Positions 4,131-7,643 of a stretch of DNA of 7,643 nucleotides are shown one piece after another (position 1 is the stretch's first letter; each line of letters begins with the position of its first letter). This DNA comes from Bacillota bacterium (lineage in GTDB: Bacteria; Bacillota; Clostridia; Christensenellales; CAG-138): NCBI GenBank assembly GCA_023451115.1, contig JAEXFV010000084.1:1-7643 (forward strand), given 5' to 3'. The position numbers were made by a program, and so were the translations under genes. The notes under the pieces are model-generated. The model was not told where the DNA came from, did no database searches, and saw nothing but the letters and a program-made list of their open reading frames with translations.

Positions 4131-6344
4131 ATGATTCGAGAATATCAAATCACCGGCATGACTTGCGCCGCATGCGCTGCCGCCGTAGAGCGGGTTGTAA
4201 AACGTGTTCCAGGCGTGCAGAGCGCCGCTGTCAATTTGGCTACGGAACGGCTGCGGGTACGTAGCCAAACTTTGCTGGACCAGCCTGTATCCATTGCAGT
4301 AGAAAAAGCCGGTTATGCGGCTGCGCCAATTGCCCAGCGCAAGCGTCAGGCCGAGGTGGATGCAAAAGAACGGGCCGCCCGATTGGCAGCGCAAAAGCAC
4401 AGGCTAATTGTGGCCCTTTGTTTTGCTGCGCCCCTATTCTACCTCGCTATGGGGCCAATGGTTGGCCTGCCCTCCCCCATTGACCCGATGCATCAGCCCT
4501 TGCTCTATGCCGGCATACAAATTTTGCTTCTGATTCCTGTGGTTGTGGCAGGCCGGAGTTTTTATAAACGGGGGTTTGGCAGCCTGTTTCGCCTACATCC
4601 CAATATGGATTCCTTAATCGCCATCGGCACCGCTGCGGCCATAGGTTATAGCCTGGTGTCAGTAGTCCGCATTGCCGCAGGCAATACCCATGCCGTTCAT
4701 GCATTATATTTTGAAAGCGCAGCGGTAATCATCGCTTTGGTAATGCTGGGAAAATATTTTGAAGCACGCAGTAAGGGCAAAACCACCGAGGCAATCCGCT
4801 CTCTCATGGCCCTCTCTCCGGATGTCGCCACTCTTATTTCCTCAGACGGGAGCCAACAGCAGGTACCCGTTGCAGAACTAATTCCCGGGGACAGGCTGTT
4901 TGTAAAGCCGGGCGGCAGTATCCCCGTGGATGGCATTATTGTGGAAGGAAGTACTACAGTGGATGAAAGTATGCTCACAGGAGAAAGCTTGCCCATCGAA
5001 AAAGGGCCAAATGCAGCTGTAACCGGTGGCAGCATCAACGGCCCAGGCGCTTTTACCATGCAGGCCACCCGGGTTGGGGAAGACACTTCTCTTGCCCAAA
5101 TGATACGGTTGGTGGAAGAGGCTCAGGGCGCAAAAGCACCAATTGCCCGGCTAGCGGACAGGATAAGCGGCGTGTTTGTTCCAATTGTATGCGCAATTGC
5201 AGTATGTTCTGCAGTGGTCTGGCTGCTTGTGGGGAAAGACCTTTCGTTTGCTCTCACGGTGTTTGTATCCGTGCTTGTTATCGCCTGCCCCTGCGCGCTG
5301 GGGCTGGCTACTCCTACCGCGATCATGGTGGGCACCGGGAAGGGAGCGCAACAGGGGATTTTGATCAAAAGCGGCGAGGCTTTGGAAACGGCCCACCGCC
5401 TAAATGTGATCGCATTGGACAAAACCGGTACTGTTACGCAAGGCAAACCTGTTGTCACCGATGTGATGGCCTTTAATATGGATAAAATGGAAATGCTTCG
5501 CTTATTTGCTGCAGGCGAGCAGCCCAGCGAACACCCTCTCGCCACTGCAGTTTTAGGCTATGCTTGCCATGAGGGGCTTTTCCCTCTTCCAGCGGCTAAC
5601 AAATTCCAAGCCATTGTTGGAAAAGGCGCTACCGCTGCTGTGGAAGGATATTCCCTTTTGATGGGCAATGCAAAGCTACTTTCTGATTATGGCATACAGC
5701 CTCCATCTCAGGCAGAAGAGCTCTCCAAGCAGGGGAAAACGCCTATGTTTTTAGCCGTAAACGGCAAGCTTTGCGGCTTGGTAGCTGTGGCGGATACTGT
5801 TAAGCCCAGCAGCGCTGCCGCTATTCAATCCCTCAAATCCATGGGGTTGGAAACTGTGTTGATTACCGGCGACAATCAGCGCACAGCACAGGCTATCGCC
5901 GCCCAGGTAGGCGTAGATCGTGTGTTATACGAAGTGTTGCCCGGTCACAAAGCAGAAGAAATAAAGCGGCTGCAGGCTCAAGGAAAACAGGTTGGTATGG
6001 TAGGCGATGGCATCAACGATGCGCCTGCTTTGGCGCAGGCGGATGTGGGGCTTGCCATTGGCACCGGCACGGATGTGGCCATGGCCAGCGCAGATATTGT
6101 TTTGATGGGAGGCGACCTTACAGAAGTAGCTGCAGCCATTCACCTGAGCCGCATCACCATGCGCGTGATCCGGCAAAACTTATTTTGGGCTTTTGCCTAC
6201 AACGTTGCCGGCATCCCCATTGCGGCAGGGTTATTATCCGTTTTTGGCGGGCCGCTGCTTTCTCCTATGATGGCAGCGCTGGCTATGAGTTTATCCTCCA
6301 TTACGGTACTGGGCAATGCGCTGCGACTTAGGCGGATGAAATAA
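4131..6344 (+). CDS. copA: Copper(I)-exporting P-type ATPase (CopA, P1B-1)
   Basis: A membrane ATPase that pumps Cu(I) out of the cytosol. The 737-residue protein has one N-terminal heavy-metal-binding domain with GMTCAAC (residues 9-15; Cu ligands C12 and C15), then a charged linker and the transmembrane helices. The actuator domain contains TGES (283-286). The ion-channel motif is CPC (386-388). The P-domain has DKTGT with phosphorylated D430, the N-domain has the SEHPLA histidine H468, and GDGINDAP (625-632) closes the nucleotide/P region. The last two helices hold YN (690-691) and MSLSS (719-723). CPC plus YN plus MxxSS is the Cu(I)-specific P1B-1 signature, which separates it from Zn/Cd or Ag-only pumps. 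Length fits single-HMA CopA proteins (Bacillus CopA has two HMAs). AAGGAG (4119-4124) lies 6 nt before the ATG. No copZ, csoR or copY gene is adjacent, so copper control is probably in trans or through the unusual leader repeats. A hairpin terminator follows. Confidence 0.96.
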   Translation: MIREYQITGMTCAACAAAVERVVKRVPGVQSAAVNLATERLRVRSQTLLDQPVSIAVEKAGYAAAPIAQRKRQAEVDAKERAARLAAQKHRLIVALCFAAPLFYLAMGPMVGLPSPIDPMHQPLLYAGIQILLLIPVVVAGRSFYKRGFGSLFRLHPNMDSLIAIGTAAAIGYSLVSVVRIAAGNTHAVHALYFESAAVIIALVMLGKYFEARSKGKTTEAIRSLMALSPDVATLISSDGSQQQVPVAELIPGDRLFVKPGGSIPVDGIIVEGSTTVDESMLTGESLPIEKGPNAAVTGGSINGPGAFTMQATRVGEDTSLAQMIRLVEEAQGAKAPIARLADRISGVFVPIVCAIAVCSAVVWLLVGKDLSFALTVFVSVLVIACPCALGLATPTAIMVGTGKGAQQGILIKSGEALETAHRLNVIALDKTGTVTQGKPVVTDVMAFNMDKMEMLRLFAAGEQPSEHPLATAVLGYACHEGLFPLPAANKFQAIVGKGATAAVEGYSLLMGNAKLLSDYGIQPPSQAEELSKQGKTPMFLAVNGKLCGLVAVADTVKPSSAAAIQSLKSMGLETVLITGDNQRTAQAIAAQVGVDRVLYEVLPGHKAEEIKRLQAQGKQVGMVGDGINDAPALAQADVGLAIGTGTDVAMASADIVLMGGDLTEVAAAIHLSRITMRVIRQNLFWAFAYNVAGIPIAAGLLSVFGGPLLSPMMAALAMSLSSITVLGNALRLRRMK

Positions 6345-6615
6345 AAGAAGGCCGGCTATTTAATAAACGCAGATCAGGAAGTATCGAAAGCCAACAAACT
6401 TAACAGCTGACAAGCAAGGTTCGGCCGAAAAGCGGATAAGCAGTTAACAGCTTCTTGCCCGCTTTTTCTGTGCCTGTTTGGATATAGGAGCAAAGCCAAA
6501 TATCAAATATCATATAGGCAGCATTGTCAACGATGGCTACAGCCGTTTATTTTATTGTTGACTATGGTGAATGGCTCTGCTACTCCACACACATAATCTG
6601 CCTAAAAAATCAGAA
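6345..6615. other. Intergenic region between convergent copA and flavin-reductase genes
   Basis: About 270 bp with no supported gene. Besides the hairpin at 6428-6467 it contains TTAACAGCT twice (from 6400 and from 6445), the palindrome CGGCCG (6422-6427), and a GTCAAC/GTTGAC pair (6526-6531 and 6557-6562). The right half is AT-rich. I see no tRNA or regulatory RNA. Confidence 0.6.
6428..6467 (+). terminator. Terminator-like hairpin downstream of copA
   Basis: AAAAGCGG (6428-6435) pairs with CCGCTTTT (6459-6466) and a fifth T follows. The 23-nt loop contains a second short pair, AAGC (6438-6441) with GCTT (6450-6453). The A-run before and T-run after the stem make it potentially bidirectional, serving copA on the plus strand and the flavin-reductase gene on the minus strand. 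It lies 83 bp after the copA stop. The loop is longer than in most intrinsic terminators. Confidence 0.55.
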
Positions 6616-7263
6616 TTAATCAAATTTTTCTATATTTATGGTCGCAACCGCGGATTGATTCGGTTCCCCTGTAACAAGATCTTGAGGTGCAGGTATTAAC
6701 ATCATAAATCCATCTTTTCCATACCGTTGCTGATAACCTTGGGCGTATTTTTCATCTACGGAAATATGCTGCACTTGCCCAATAATCATTGAAGTAATTC
6801 CTGCACCAGTTAAATCCTGTACTTCTTTGAGCGTGCATTCCATGTTTACAAAGGCTTCCTGTATCACTGGCGCATGAATAATTTTCGCGTTGGAAAGTGT
6901 AAATTTTCCTGCTGTAAATTCATCGGTTTCATAGTCATTATGGTTGATTGTATCGATCAATTTATCATAATAGCTTATCGGGAGAAAATTAATACAAAAA
7001 CATTTGTCCCGTTGGATATTTGCATAGGTATGTGTATGCTGATACAAGTTCCCCATGACAGCAAAGAAAGCATTTTTATCTCCATGAAAGCAGCTCCACG
7101 CATGAAAACAGACATTTGGTTTCCCGTTTTCTTTCCACGTAGTGATTGCAAACAAAACCGTTGGTATTCCAGCTGTTGTTTCAAAGTGTGAAAACAATTC
7201 AAATTCCTCTGGATATGAGGGTTTGAAATATTGCGGAAAATCTTTTCCAATCTCTATCTTCAT
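6616..7263 (-). CDS. Flavin reductase-domain (flavoredoxin-like) FMN-binding protein
   Basis: A predicted cytosolic flavoprotein of the flavin reductase-like/FMN-binding split-barrel group. Members reduce or carry FMN, or act as NAD(P)H-dependent or ferredoxin-like redox partners; the exact partner is unknown here. The 215-residue product shows the family layout: a strand-rich start with GIPTVLFAITTWKENGKPNV (32-51), then the FMN-loop region WSCFHGDKNAFFAVMGN (56-72), CFCINF (88-93), and a YETDEFTAGKFT segment near residues 110-121 that in relatives follows the cofactor site. There is no signal peptide or membrane segment. The start at 7263 has GAGG 7 nt upstream. It lies 46 bp downstream of the small gene at 7310-7585, on the same strand, so the two are likely co-transcribed. 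The coding sequence is visibly more AT-rich than the feo, comEB, nagD-like and copA genes, which hints at different ancestry. Confidence 0.82.
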   Translation of the reverse strand: MKIEIGKDFPQYFKPSYPEEFELFSHFETTAGIPTVLFAITTWKENGKPNVCFHAWSCFHGDKNAFFAVMGNLYQHTHTYANIQRDKCFCINFLPISYYDKLIDTINHNDYETDEFTAGKFTLSNAKIIHAPVIQEAFVNMECTLKEVQDLTGAGITSMIIGQVQHISVDEKYAQGYQQRYGKDGFMMLIPAPQDLVTGEPNQSAVATINIEKFD

Positions 7264-7309
7264 TGCGCAACCTCGTATACTATTTCAGCCTCACCAACTG
7301 GAATTTTGC

Positions 7310-7585
7310 CTAGAAAAGAGTCTGTATTTTAGTCCTTTCCCATACAGATAAAAATGTATTGTTTTCTATCATTACATTTTCAATCAGTTCATCAATGCTA
7401 TTAAAGCTTTGCTCATTCTGGTTATTCCACAGCGAAACATATTTTTTAGATTTATTACATGAAATAAAATACTCTTTTCCCTCAATTGTAAATTCCAATT
7501 CTCTTCCATGAGAAATCAAATAAATTAGTGCGGCAAGCGATTTTCTTTCTACTAATTCCTTAACAATTCTATCGTGTAAACACAT
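7310..7585 (-). CDS. Small uncharacterised protein, likely cytosolic
   Basis: I cannot name this 91-residue product. The start at 7585 is supported by GAGG 9 nt upstream. It begins with an amphipathic helix (MCLHDRIVKELVERKSLAALIYLISHGR), then a beta-rich part with ELEFTIEGKEYFIS (29-42) and KYVSLWNN, and ends with an acidic helix (SIDELIENVMIENNTFLSVWERTKIQTLF). The pattern 'EFxxxGKEYxIS ... LW ... SxxELxExxxI...LxxxW' resembles small Firmicute hypothetical proteins I have seen, but that is from memory and no function is known to me. No signal peptide or membrane segment is visible. It precedes the flavin-reductase gene by 46 bp on the same strand and is probably the first gene of that pair. 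Codon use is AT-rich like its partner. Confidence 0.72.
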   Translation of the reverse strand: MCLHDRIVKELVERKSLAALIYLISHGRELEFTIEGKEYFISCNKSKKYVSLWNNQNEQSFNSIDELIENVMIENNTFLSVWERTKIQTLF

Positions 7586-7643
7586 AATCGACTACCTCAC
7601 AACTTTCTGTTTGCCGTGCTACAAATTGCGTTCACAACAATAT

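Noticed and set aside
4697..5545. Several minus-strand open frames opposite copA
   Set aside because: Antisense to an intact CopA carrying every P1B-1 motif; no start signals or recognisable domains.
6526..6562. GTCAAC/GTTGAC inverted pair as a terminator or attachment site
   Set aside because: Only 6 bp per arm with a 25-bp gap, no T-run and no integrase or duplicated target nearby; chance is sufficient.

Overview
The window looks like a chromosomal segment of a low-to-mid GC Gram-positive bacterium, most likely in the class Clostridia. The evidence is Shine-Dalgarno sequences of the AGGAGG/GGTGG type, TTGNNN-17-TATAAT promoters, a FeoB of the 'CxxCGKQALTM' type that I associate with Clostridia, and an MntR-like regulator next to feo. 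I cannot assign a genus. The part up to about 6.4 kb is moderately GC-balanced. From about 6.6 kb onward the sequence is clearly richer in A+T.

Layout. Positions 1-1548 (minus strand) hold a ferrous-iron uptake operon: feoA followed by feoB, which runs off the left edge (434 residues present). Divergent from it, at 1657-2073 (plus), is a two-domain DtxR/MntR-type metal-dependent repressor with an intact MntR-like metal site. A strong sigma-A-type promoter and a structured leader then precede a ComEB/dCMP deaminase family gene (2206-2691, plus). About 470 bp of poorly explained sequence follow, with a promoter-like motif and one weakly supported small ORF. Next is a NagD-family HAD phosphatase (3165-3947, minus) with its own strong promoter. 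Divergent from it is a complete copper-exporting P1B-type ATPase, CopA (4131-6344, plus), with an intergenic region dense in direct and inverted repeats. A terminator-like hairpin follows copA. The right end carries two minus-strand genes in an AT-richer stretch: a small unidentified protein (7310-7585) and, downstream, a flavin-reductase-domain protein (6616-7263).

How the genes fit together. The theme is metal homeostasis: Fe(II) import (FeoAB), a metalloregulator placed to control it, and Cu(I) export (CopA). No copper regulator (CsoR/CopY) or chaperone (CopZ) lies beside copA within this window. ComEB and the HAD phosphatase are housekeeping or nucleotide/phosphate-metabolism genes with their own promoters. 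I found no clear new defence, mobile or RNA-guided system. The most interesting unexplained features are the repeat architecture in front of copA, the candidate operator between feoA and the repressor, and the dark region at 2.7-3.2 kb.
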